64,000 bases of DNA from Phyto melanocephala (lineage: Eukaryota > Arthropoda > Insecta > Diptera > Rhinophoridae): positions 37,594,701 to 37,658,700 of the forward strand of contig OW799235.1 of assembly GCA_941918925.1 (NCBI GenBank), written 5' to 3'. Shown here in pieces: positions 11,307 to 21,668 of the stretch. Numbering within the stretch: position 1 is the first letter of the stretch; the number at the start of each line of letters is the position of its first letter. The position numbers and the translations under genes were made by a program. The notes below the pieces were generated by a model. The model saw only the letters and a program-made list of their open reading frames with translations, was not told the origin of the DNA and made no database searches.

Positions 11307-12321
11307 TAGTTCATATAAAAGTAACAAACGTTTCAAGAAGTTTGATAGGATCGCAAGTTAATATTGTAAAAACCTTTTACCTTTTACCATTCTCGTGTGA
11401 ACGGTAAAATAATCTAAAAATAACAGTTCAATTTAAAAAGGTAAACAAATAATATATTAAATGAAAAAAAAAAACAAATGCCTGCTTAAATAAAGCAGTT
11501 TATTTAATGTTTTTGTAGATCGAAAATTAATATTTAACTTTAATCAAACTTTTAATCTATTGCTTATTTATTTACATACAATGTCAAAATATGTATTTAC
11601 ATGTTTTATGAAAAAAGGCTTAAACAAGAAAAAAAAATATAAATAAAAAAACCAAATATTATTTTAATTAAAATAAACATTTTTGGTAAATAATTACTTT
11701 GTTAATTTATGTACATATAGTTAAATAAATAATAATGTTTTTTTATTAATCAGAAATAACAAAATATATAGAAATTCTAGTTTGGCTTACATTATATGTA
11801 ATAAGTTGGAAATATTTTTTTTTTAATAAAACAGTAAATAAAACTAAATTTGCTTATTTCCTTGTTAATATTTTCGTATTGTTTGCAAAAAAACAACATT
11901 GAGACTTGAAAATGTTGCCATGTAAGAGCTCAATTAATTGTTTATTTGCAAGTAACTTAGTTAAGAAAACAATTAAATTAAGGCGTCATCAAGTAAATCA
12001 AATTACTATGGAACATAGTTGACTGATCCCCAAAGCTGGCACCAATCGTTTTTGTTAGAATTTATACTTTAATCGGTCAATGTATGTATGTATGAAAAGG
12101 TGAGTAATAAGTACATTATATTGTATCAATTTGAGTGAAACTACTCCTTCTTGCATCATGTAACTGCGTCAATTTCTCACCAATATTTGAAATAATAGCA
12201 TAAAAATCGGTTTCGTAATTTCTGTTAGAATTCAGATATTGTCTTATGGTAAGAAGTATTCTAAGTATATATGTTGTATAAACTCAGGCAGCAAAGTACT
12301 TTCATACCAAATTAAAAAAAA
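11307..12321. other. AT-rich, no gene seen
   Basis: Long A/T-rich stretch with no supported frame or repeat end. Confidence 0.5.
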
Positions 12322-14212
12322 AAACAAGTAAGAGCACTATATTCGGCTGTGCCGAATCTTTTATACCCACCACCAATTTTGTGTACATTTAAAGCACAAT
12401 ATTTATTAATTTGTTAATCATTTAGGAATAATCTCTTTATAATAAAATATGTATCACTTTCTTTGTAGAGGGTGGTTAAATTTTAAGGGCCCATGTTGAA
12501 GGTTCAACTACACCTAGTCTTTAAATTTGTTATCTGCATTTCACTTGACATTTCTTAATCTCAAACTTACTCAATTGGATCCGTGGAAAGATACGCAAAT
12601 GACCAACGCTTTAAAGTTTTTCAGGTTTTTTATAGTAATGGGCGTTCAAATCAAAATGCATTTTGTGCACTTCGTGATTCTTTTTGTCATCATAATCGTT
12701 CAAATTCGTCCACAACGGGGAGAATTGTAAAATGTTAAAAAATCTGTGAATGCCTTCTTAGTTTGTTGAATGTGAACCATTGCTGGTTTTTGCGATAGTG
12801 TGGCAAAAGAGCAGTCAACCTCGACTCATCATCATGCCCAACAATTGAGCATCAACATTGTCATTGAAAATTTGGACCATCAGAAAGAGGAGTGGCGCCA
12901 AGGATGGGGGTGGCCATTTGGCCGATATTTTGTTAAATACATAATTGAACCATACAAATATTATCAATACAAAAAGAAATAATAATAATTTCCTAAACTA
13001 TTTGTTTTTTATTTAAATTCAACATCGGTCCTTAAAATGTAACCACCCTTTATAACTTCGATATGCTACTAAAATGCTTTTGTTAATGTAGTCTTTCAAT
13101 GAAAGTGGGCGTTAAAGTAGGCGTGTCAATAAAGTTTCTGCTAATAAACACAACTTAGATATTTCAATATAGTCCTTTATTTTCCCAAAAACTTTGTCAA
13201 TAGAGACTTAGATGTTTCAATATAGACCATTATTATTCCAAAATCTTTATGAATGGAGAAATTATATGAATTTCAGTTAAACCGTTATATGGGAGATGGA
13301 CGTAAAAATGGGCGTGGCACCTTAATTTTCTGGCATAGTAATGACATTACCTGGGGGGATATACGTAGCAAATTTGATCACCATACCTCTAATTTTTGCG
13401 GTTTTATGAGCTTTTAAATTTCATTAACGGTGGATAACGTGAAAAGTGGGCGTTATAGTAGGCGTGTCAAATATGTCTTTGCGAATGAGTACAACTAAGG
13501 TGTTTCAATATAGCCCTTTGTTATTCCAAAATCTTTATTGATAGAGAAATTATATGAATTTTAGGTAAAACGTTATATGGGAGGTGGGCGTAAAATTGGG
13601 CGTGGCACATTGATTTTCCGTTGCCAAAAAGCGTCTCACCAAAAAGCAAAGTGTGCAAAATTTCAGAGTCGTACATCCAATTTTGTTGCTTTTATGACGT
13701 TTTTGTTTTTAAATATACCGAAAAATACACTGTGCGATATAAATTTTCGTACATTTTGATCGATAACTGCTCTCCTAAGGCATAGATTTAGATAATTTTC
13801 AAGTAAAAATATTGTTTTTACTCAGGAAATATATATTCGAAGTTTCATGAGTCTACGTTAATGCGTTTGAACACAATTCCATTTTATTCGATGTTCGAAG
13901 GACACGGTTTTTCGACCTACTCTTGCTTTTCGAGCTATAACTCTCTTCCTATTATTCTGATTTAGCCCATTTTCAATACCAATCTTGTCTATAAGAAAGA
14001 TTCTGGCAAAATTAAAGCCCCCTAGCTTTTTCGGTGCGACCTCTATCGTGCTTTCAACAGACGGACTGACGGACGGACATAGCTAGATCGTCATAAAATC
14101 AAACCCTGATTCAGAATATATATACTTTATGGGGTCTAAAATTAATATTTCGATGTATTACAAACGGAATGACAAAATGAATATACACCCCTTATTTTTT
14201 TACTGGTGGGTC
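12322..14212 (-). mobile_element. DINE-like (Helentron-associated) family B element, copy 1
   Basis: Oriented with its 3' end at the left. It begins 'acaagtaagagcactatatt', forms the terminal hairpin ATTCGGC-tgt-GCCGAAT, then the subterminal repeat 'ttttatacccaccaccaa'. At the right the 5' end is degraded ('acccctta...actggtgg'). The interior carries the DINE-type tract 'cagacggactgacggacgga' and 'tatatactttatggggtct'. It also holds a mariner-type fragment at 12468-13050. Subterminal inverted repeats plus a 3' hairpin are the described architecture of Drosophila DINE-1 (non-autonomous Helentrons). The name is an inference from structure. Confidence 0.8.
12468..13050 (+). mobile_element. Captured mariner-type transposon remnant in family B copy 1
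   Basis: Terminal inverted repeats 'gggtggttaaattttaaggg' (left) and '...ccttaaaatgtaaccaccc' (right) are flanked by TA. Between them are two pieces of a Tc1/mariner-type transposase: an N-terminal helix-turn-helix region (ERYAN.Q.FKV.QVFY..GRSNQN, about 12585-12720) and a C-terminal tail (HVIENLDH..EEW.QGWGGHLADIL type, about 12850-12930). The catalytic middle is deleted. The same remnant sits at the same place in the other large B copies (19430, 22893, 47692), so it was inside the ancestor of family B. Confidence 0.75.
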
Positions 14213-14227
14213 TACAAATCATTTTTG

Positions 14228-14345
14228 ACTGAAAGCTTATGAATAGGAAAGTCGATTAAGCATACCGTGTTAGATATCAAAATATATAATCGCTCTGTAA
14301 CTATCTGAGATAAGAGCAAATAAATACGACTTCCTCTGTTAAAAT
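14228..14345 (+). mobile_element. Family A fragment
   Basis: 'ctgaaagcttatgaatagg', then 'agtcgattaagc' and 'ctgagataagagcaaataa' follow the family A order on the plus orientation, with both ends missing. It fills the gap between family B copy 1 and the next Helitron. Confidence 0.5.
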
Positions 14346-14373
14346 TAAAATTTTCCGCCCCTATTATAATTTA

Positions 14374-15198
14374 CTAGCCAATCCCGGCGCGCGTTGCTAC
14401 GCCCCTTCATGAATTTTAATCGCATTCTAAATTTTAATCGAATATCAAGTGCAAGGCTAAAAACTATATCTTTTTCTATATGAGCGTGGCACTGCCCACT
14501 TTTCTAATTACGAAACTGTATAGTCATGACAGCTCAATAAGTGTGCAAAGTTACAGAAAAATCGGTCCAGTGTAAGTACCTCAAAATGATACCTTTTTTT
14601 ATGGGCGTGGCACTGCCCACTTTTCTAAATACTAAACTGTATAGTCATGACAACTCAATACGTGTGCAAAGTTTCAGAAAAGTCGGTCCAGTGCAAGTAC
14701 CTCAAAATGTTACCTGTTTTTTAATGGGCGTGGCACTGCCCACTTTTCTAATGATGAAAGTGTAAAGTCATGACAGCTCAGTATGTTTGCAAAGTTTCAG
14801 AAAATTCGGTCCAGTGCAAGTAGCTAAAACTGATAACTTATTTTTTATGGGTGCGGCCCCGCCCACTTTTTCAATCACGAAATTATAAAGCCATGACAGC
14901 TCAATATGTGTGCAAAGTTTCAGAAAATTCGGTTTAGTGCAAGTACCTCAAAATTAAAACTTTTTTAGGGGCGTGGCCCCGCCCACTTTTTTATCACGAA
15001 ATTATTTAGACATGACAGCTCGATATGTGTGCAAAGTTTAAGAAAAATCGGTCAACTGCAAGTAGCTAAAACTGATAACTAATTTTTTATGGGCGTGGCT
15101 CCGCCCACTTTTTTTCACCCATAAACACTCCCTGGTATGTGTACAACAACTTGCCAAAGTTTGAGTCCGATCGGTTTTACAGTTTCGGAGTCTATAGC

Positions 15199-15235
<37 letters not shown>

Positions 15236-15255
15236 TTCACTTTTATATATATAGA
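14374..15255 (-). mobile_element. Non-autonomous Helitron (family 1), 882 bp
   Basis: The 3' end at 14374-14377 is CTAG, preceded on the plus strand by A (the T flank on the minus strand). The hairpin-forming 'cggcgcgcgttgctacgcc' lies just inside it. The 5' end at 15255 reads TCTATATATATAAAAGTG on the minus strand, next to the A flank. The interior consists of six or so diverged repeats of roughly 120 bp, each with 'gggcgtggc..gcccactttt' and 'catgacagctcaatatgtgt'. An (AC)n run near the 5' end (15200-15231) is conserved as (GT)n in the copy at 31570. No coding capacity. Confidence 0.9.
15200..15231. repeat. (AC)n microsatellite inside a Helitron
   Basis: Pure AC dinucleotide run of about 32 bases, near the 5' end of the Helitron. 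It is shared as (GT)n by the plus-oriented copy at 31570-32453, so it belongs to the element. Confidence 0.95.
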
Positions 15256-15365
15256 TAGACACGGTTGTTACTATTTATAAATTTGGTATGCGTTTGAGGA
15301 TACTCATGAAAAATGTTGGACAAATTGGTCACCAATCGTCAAAGTTATAGTAAAAAAATATTTAA

Positions 15366-18300
15366 AAACAAGTAACAGTGCTATATTCGGCCGTGCCGAA
15401 TCTTATATACCCTTCACAACGTGTAGTCATGCAATAACAATTGTTTGTATCACCATTCATCCCATATAAAATACGTGCATACGTACACGTTAGAATAAAT
15501 GTGGCATCGAATCCCAGCTGAGCCAAAAAAATTTTATTTTATTTTATTTAATAAGTTAATTTACTAAATTTTTTGGGATATTCTCCCATAATTTTTCAAT
15601 TATATTTATTTGGTTGTTGGGTTTAAGCTGGTTTATATGCATTTCACTGGTGCTTATGCCAGATCATCAGTAAACCTTTACCCAAATTCTTGAAAAAGTT
15701 TAAAATTTTTATAAGTTATATTTTTAAATTCTCATTAACAAAATGAGAATTCAAAAATAAAACAAAAAACCATAAAAAACTTTTTCAAAAACCCAACCAA
15801 CAATTTTTTTTTAATTTTGAATTTATTTTATTTTTCTAATCCCTTTAACATTTGGATAACCTTTGGTTAACACGAAATGCTTATAAGGGCAACCGAAAAA
15901 TAAAATCTTTTATAAGTTAATTTACTAAATTTTTTGGGATATTCTCCCATAATTTTTCAATTATATTTATTTGGTTGTTGGGTTTAAGCTGGTTTATATG
16001 CATTTCACTGGTGCTTATGCCAGATCATCAGTAAACCTTTACCCAAATTCTTGAAAAAGTTTAAAATTTTTATAAGTTATATTTTTAAATTCTCATTAAC
16101 AAAATGAGAATTCAAAAATAAAACAAAAAACCATAAAAAACTTTTTCAAAAACCCAACCAACAATTTTTTTTTAATTTTGAATTTATTTTATTTTTCTAA
16201 TCCCTTTAACATTTGGCTAACCTTTGGTTAACACGAAATGCTTATAAGGGCAACCGAAAAATAAAATCTTTTATAAGTTAATTTACTAAATTTTTTGGGA
16301 TATTCTCCCATAATTTTTCAATTATATTTATTTGGTTGTTGGGTTTAAGCTGGTTTATATGCATTTCACTGGTGCTTATGCCAGATCATCAGTAAACCTT
16401 TACCCAAATTCTTGAAAAAGTTTAAAATATTTATAAGTTATATTTTTAAATTCTCATTAACAAAATGAGAATTCAAAAATAAAACAAAAAACCATAAAAA
16501 ACTTTTTCAAAAACCCAACCAACAATTTTTTTTAATTTTTAATTTATTTTATTTTTCTAATCCCTTTAACATTTGGCTAACCTTTGGTTAACACGAAATG
16601 CTTATAAGGGCAACCGAAAAATAAAATCTTTTATAAGTTAATTTACTAAATTTTTTGGGATATTCTCCCATAATTTTTCAATTATATTTATTTGGTTGTT
16701 GGGTTTAAGCTGGTTTATTTGCATTTCACTGGTGCTTATGCCAGATCATCAGTAAACCTTTACCCAAATTCTTGAAAAAGTTTAAAATTTTTATAAGTTA
16801 TATTTTTAAATTCTCATTAACAAAATGAGAATTCAAAAATAAAACAAAAAACCATAAAAAACTTTTTCAAAAACCCAACCAACAATTTTTTTAATTTTGA
16901 ATTTATTTTATTTTTCTAATCCCTTTAACATTTGGCTAACCTTTGGTTAACACGAAATGCTTATAGGGGCAACCGAAAAATAAAATCTTTTATAAGTTAA
17001 TTTACTAAATTTTTTGGGATATTCTCCCATAATTTTTCAATTATATTTATTTGGTTGTTGGGTTTAAGCTGGTTTATATGCATTTCACTGGTGCTTATGC
17101 CAGATCATCAGTAAACCTTTACCCAAATTCTTGAAAAAGTTTAAAATTTTTATAAGTTATATTTTTAAATTCTCATTAACAAAATGAGAATTCAAAAATA
17201 AAACAAAAAACCATAAACAAAATAAACAACAACCAAATAAATATAATTGAAAAATTATGGGAGAATATCCCAAAAAATTTAGTAAATTAACTTATAAAAG
17301 ATTTTATTTTTCGGTTGCCCTTATAAGCATTTCGTGTTAACCAAAGGTTAGCCAAATGTTAAAGGGATTAGAAAAATAAAATAAATTCAAAATTAAAAAA
17401 ATTGTTGGTTGGGTTTTTGAAAAAGTTTTTTATGGTTTTTTTTTTTATTTTTGAATTCTCATTTTGTTAATGAGAATTTAAAAATATAACTTATAAAAAT
17501 TTTAAACTTTTTCAAGAATTTGGGTAAAGGTTTACTGATGATCTGGCATAAGCACCAGTGAAATGCATATAAACCAGCTTAAACCCAACAACCAAATAAA
17601 TATAATTGAAAAATTATGGGAGAATATCCCAAAAAATTTAGTAAATTAACTTATAAAAGATTTTATTTTTCGGTTGCCCTTATAAGCATTTCGTGTTAAC
17701 CAAAGGTTAGCCAAATGTTAAAGGGATTAGAAAAATAAAATAAATTCAAAATTAAAAAAATTGTTGGTTGGGTTTTTGAAAAAGTTTTTTATGGTTTTTT
17801 GTTTTATTTTTGAATTCTCATTTTGTTAATGAGAATTTAAAAATATAACTTATAAAAATTTTAAACTTTTTCAAGAATTTGGGTAAAGGTTTACTGATGA
17901 TCTGGCATAAGCACCAGTGAAATGCATATAAACCAGCTTAAACCCAACAACCAAATAAATATAATTGAAAAATTATGGGAGAATATCCCAAAAAATTTAG
18001 TAAATTAACTTATAAAAGATTTTATTTTTCGGTTGCCCTTATAAGCATTTCGTGTTAACCAAAGGTTAGCCAAATGTTAAAGGGATTATAAAAATAAAAT
18101 AAATTCAAAATTAAAAAAATTGTTGGTTGGGTTTTTGAAAAAGTTTTTTATGGTTTTTTGTTTTATTTTTGAATTCTCATTTTGTTAATGAGAATTTAAA
18201 AATATAACTTATAAAAATTTTAAACTTTTTCAAGAATTTGGGTAAAGGTTTACTGATGATCTGGCATAAGCACCAGTGAAATGCATATAAACCAGCTTAA

Positions 18301-18897
18301 ACCCAACAACCAAATAAATATAATTTTATTTAATATATTATTTATATTTTATTATTTTTTTTTATATTTTTTTAAATTTTTCTAAAAATTTTTTTTAGAA
18401 AAATTTTTAAAAAATTTTATTAAATTTTTTTTTTTTTATTTTTTTTTAAATTTTTTTTTTTGCAGTTTTTTTTTATTATTTTTTTCTTATTTTTAATATT
18501 TTTTTTTTTTTTGTAATTTTTTTTGTTTGGTATGTTTTTTACATGTATCTATGTATGTATGTTGTTGTTGTAATTGTGAAAAAAAACGAGGTGGTCGTGG
18601 TTTTTTGCTCATATCTCAGAAAGTTATGCGGCGATTGTACTGAATTTCAATAGCGATTCATTCCTGGATATTTCCAAGAGATTAATACCATATACAGATC
18701 TGAGGAACATATAGTTGCTTCTAAAAGTTGATTTCTACCAACACACGGACAGACGGTCAGGGCTTAATCGACTCTTCTATTCATAAGCTTTCAGAAAATA
18801 TATACTTTATGGGGTCGGAAATGAAAATTGTAGAAATTACAAACGGAATGACAAAGCTATATATACCCTTGTGCACCACAGGTGAAGGGTATAAAAA
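15366..18897 (-). mobile_element. DINE-like family A element with an expanded satellite core
   Basis: The 3' end at the left: 'acaagtaacagtgctatatt', hairpin ATTCGGC-cgt-GCCGAAT, subterminal 'tatacccttcac'. The 5' end at the right: 'gtgaagggtataaaaa' at about 18881-18896. Between them are the family A blocks 'gcatcgaatcccagctgagc', 'ggtggtcgtggttttttgct', 'acacggacagacggtc' and 'tatactttatggggtcgga'. Other family A copies have a short poly-A/T core. This one also holds the 15553-18326 inverted tandem array at that position, which makes it the longest copy in the window. No coding capacity. Confidence 0.85.
15553..18326. repeat. Inverted tandem array of ~361-bp repeats
   Basis: Left arm: units start at 15553, 15914, 16275, 16635 and 16994 (spacing 361, 361, 360, 359), nearly identical by eye. 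At about 17215-17231 the orientation flips, and three more units run in the reverse direction (anchors at about 17232, 17592, 17951, ending about 18326). Each unit also contains internal inversions: 'ggttgttgggttt' against 'aaacccaaccaaca', and 'attctcatt..aatgagaat'. No open frame is conserved. The near identity of the units implies recent amplification or ongoing homogenisation. Confidence 0.95.
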
Positions 18898-19284
18898 TAT
18901 ATATGTTTTTAAATATAACAAAATATTTTAAACTCGTAAAAAATTCTTGAACACGCTTAAGATACCAAATCATAAGCCGTTATATCAGAAATTATTTCAA
19001 AGAAAAACTAACAAATCGGTTTAAAACCATCTGAGATATAACCACCAAAATACAACTTGTTTGGTGTTTTTCCTAAAATTTACAAACAAAAATTAATATT
19101 TTTCAGTTTCTGTATAACCAAGAGAGCTAATATGAGGATCAAATGAAAGGGCTTGAGTATTAAAATATTGTTAGATATGAAAAGAAAGAAACTCAAGATG
19201 TTGTCCTTGAGTAAATGGCGAATATATAAGTCAAATATAGTAGTACTTAGTTAGTTCCCATTTAACCCCCACAACATTAGTATC
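18898..19284. other. Old repeat remnant or spacer
   Basis: Contains 'ccatctgagatataaccacc' and 'gagctaatatgaggatcaaa', which resemble decayed repeats elsewhere (about 35800-36000). No gene supported. Confidence 0.35.
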
Positions 19285-21456
19285 AACAAGTAAGAGCATT
19301 ATATTCGGCTGTGCCGAATCTTTTATACCCACCACCAATTTTGTGTACATTTAAAGCACAATATTTTTTATTTTGTTACTCATTATGGAATAATCTTTTT
19401 ATAATAAAATATGTATCACTTTCTTTGTAGAGGGTGGGTGGTTAAATTTTAAGGGCCCATGTTGAAGGTGAACTACACATAGTCTTTAAATTTGTTTTCT
19501 GCATTTCACTTGACATTTCTCAATTTTCAAACTTACTCAGTTTGATCCGTGGAAAGATACGCAAATGAGCAATGCTTTAAAGTTATTCAGGTTTTTTATA
19601 AAAATGGGCGTTCAAATCAAAATGAATTTTGTGCACTTTATAATTCTTTTGATAAACATAATCATTCAAATTCATCCACAATCGGGAAAATTGTAAAAAA
19701 TATGTGAATTTCTGCAAAACAGGTCTGTATAAAATGTTAGAAAATCTGTGAATGCCTTCTTAGTTCGTTGAATGGGAACTACTGCTGTTTTTTGCGATAG
19801 TGTGGCAAAAGAGCAGTCTACCTCGACTCATCATCGTGCTCAACAATTGAGCATCAACATTGTCATTGAAAATTTGGACCATCAGATAGAGGAGTGGCGC
19901 CAAGGATGGGGGGGCCATTTGGCCGATATTTTGTTAAATACATAATTGAACCATACAAATATTACCATTACAAAAATAAATGATAATAATTTTCTAAATA
20001 ATTTGCTTTCTATTTAAATTCAACATCAGCCCTTAAAATTTAACCACCCTTTATAACTTCGATATGCTACTAAAATGCTTTTGTAAATGTAGTCTTTCAA
20101 TGAAAGTGGGCATTAAAGTAGGCGTGTCAATAAAGTTTCTGCTAATAAATTCAACTTAGATATTTCAATATAGTCCTTTATTTTCCCAAAAACTTTGTCA
20201 ATAGAGAAATTACATGAATTTAAGAAAACCCGTTATATGAGAGGTAGGCGTTATAGTGGGCGTGTCACCTAAACTTTTTGGCACAACAACTACATTGATT
20301 AGAAGGATATATGTAGCAAATTTGCTCATCATACCTCTAATTTTGTCGGTTTTATGAGCTTTAACATTTCATTAACGGTAGATAACGTGAAAAGTGGGCG
20401 TTATAGTAGGCGTGTCAAAGTTATTTTTACGAATGAGTACATTTTAGATGTTTCAATATAGCTTTTTATTATTCCAAAATCTTTATTAATAGAGAAATTA
20501 TATGAATTTTAGGTAAAACGTTATATGGGAGGTGGGCGTGGCACCTTAATTGTTTTGTACAATAATGACACTGCCTAGGGGGATATACGTAGCAAATTTG
20601 ATCATCATACATCTAATTTTGGCGGTTTATTGAGCCTTGAAATTTCATTAACGGTAGATAACGTGAAAAGTGGGCGTTATAGTAGGCGTGTTAACGTTAT
20701 TTCCGCGAATGAGTACAACTTAGGTGTTTCAATATAGCCCTTTGTTATTCCAAAATCTTTACTAGTTGAGAAATTATATGAATTTTAGGTAAAACGTTAT
20801 ATGGGAGGTGGGCGTAAAAGTGGGCGTGGCACATTGATTTTCCGTTAAAAAAAAGCCTCTCCCCAAAAAGCAAAGTGTGCAAAATTTCAGAGTCGTACAT
20901 CCAATTTTGTTGCTTTTATGACGTTTTTGTTTTTAATAATACCGAAAAATACACTGTGCGGTATAAATTTTCGTACATTTTGATCGATAACTCCTTTCCT
21001 AATGATTAGATTTAGGTAATTTTTGGTGAGAAATATTGTTTTGACTCGAGAAATATATATTCGAAGTTTCATGACTGTCCGTTTATCCGTTTGGACACAA
21101 TACCATTTTATTCGATGTTCGTAGGACACGGTTTTTTCGACCTACTCTTGCATTCCGAGCTATAACTCACTTCCTAATATTCCGATATAGCCCATTTTCA
21201 ATACCAAACAAACCTTGTCTATAAGAAAGATTCTGGTAAAATTTGAGCCTCCTAGCTTTTTCGGTGCGACCTCTATCGTGCTTTCAACAGACGGACAGAC
21301 GGACAGACGGACGGACATAGCTAGATCGTCATCAATTCAAACCCTGATTCAGAATATATATACTTTATGGGGTCTAAAATGGATATTTCGATGTGTTACA
21401 AACGGAATGACAAAATGAATATACCCCCACCATTTTTTTGGTGGCGGGTATAAAAA
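19285..21456 (-). mobile_element. DINE-like family B element, copy 2 (both ends intact)
   Basis: The 3' end: 'acaagtaagagcattatatt', hairpin ATTCGGC-tgt-GCCGAAT, then 'ttttatacccaccaccaa' at 19321. The 5' end at 21440-21456: 'ttggtggcgggtataaaaa', the inverted partner of the 3' subterminal repeat. It carries the captured mariner remnant at 19430-20051, then repeated blocks of 'cgttatatgggaggtgggcg' and 'gtgggcgttatagtaggcg', and the DINE-type 'cagacggacagacggacgga' tract. With copy 3 it forms a large inverted repeat. Confidence 0.85.
19430..20051 (+). mobile_element. Captured mariner-type remnant in family B copy 2
   Basis: Same inverted ends as at 12468. The N-terminal helix-turn-helix piece reads in frame as ERYANEQCFKVIQVFYKNG, then RSNQNEFCAL (about 19550-19635). 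The C-terminal piece reads VIENLDHQIEEWRQGWGGHL, then ADIL (about 19860-19935). The catalytic region is absent. Confidence 0.75.
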
Positions 21457-21549
21457 AAGCGCTCGACCAGTACAAGGTAGTGAACTATAACAAAGAAATT
21501 TTCCAAATATTCTCTATATTAAAATAATTTAAATAGATTTTAAAGTGTA

Positions 21550-21612
21550 AACAATAAGAGCGCTATATTCAGCTGTGTCGAATCTGATAATACCCTTCAC
21601 CGTCATGTTGAT
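21550..21612 (-). mobile_element. Family A 3'-end fragment
   Basis: 'aacaataagagcgctatatt', a mutated hairpin (cagctgtgtcgaatc) and 'atacccttcaccgtca' match a family A 3' end. It sits in the 0.2-kb spacer between family B copies 2 and 3. Confidence 0.6.
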
Positions 21613-21668
21613 AGGTGTACTGACCACATCGTAGCTTAGTCTAGATTTTAGACTTCAAGCAATACGTT

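Noticed and set aside
12325..12365. Rho-independent terminator-like hairpins (ATTCGGC..GCCGAAT)
   Set aside because: They recur at the 3' ends of family A and B elements and are the terminal hairpin of Helentron-like repeats, not bacterial terminators.
15553..18326. CRISPR-like array
   Set aside because: Units are contiguous 361-bp tandem repeats without spacers, in an insect-type genome.
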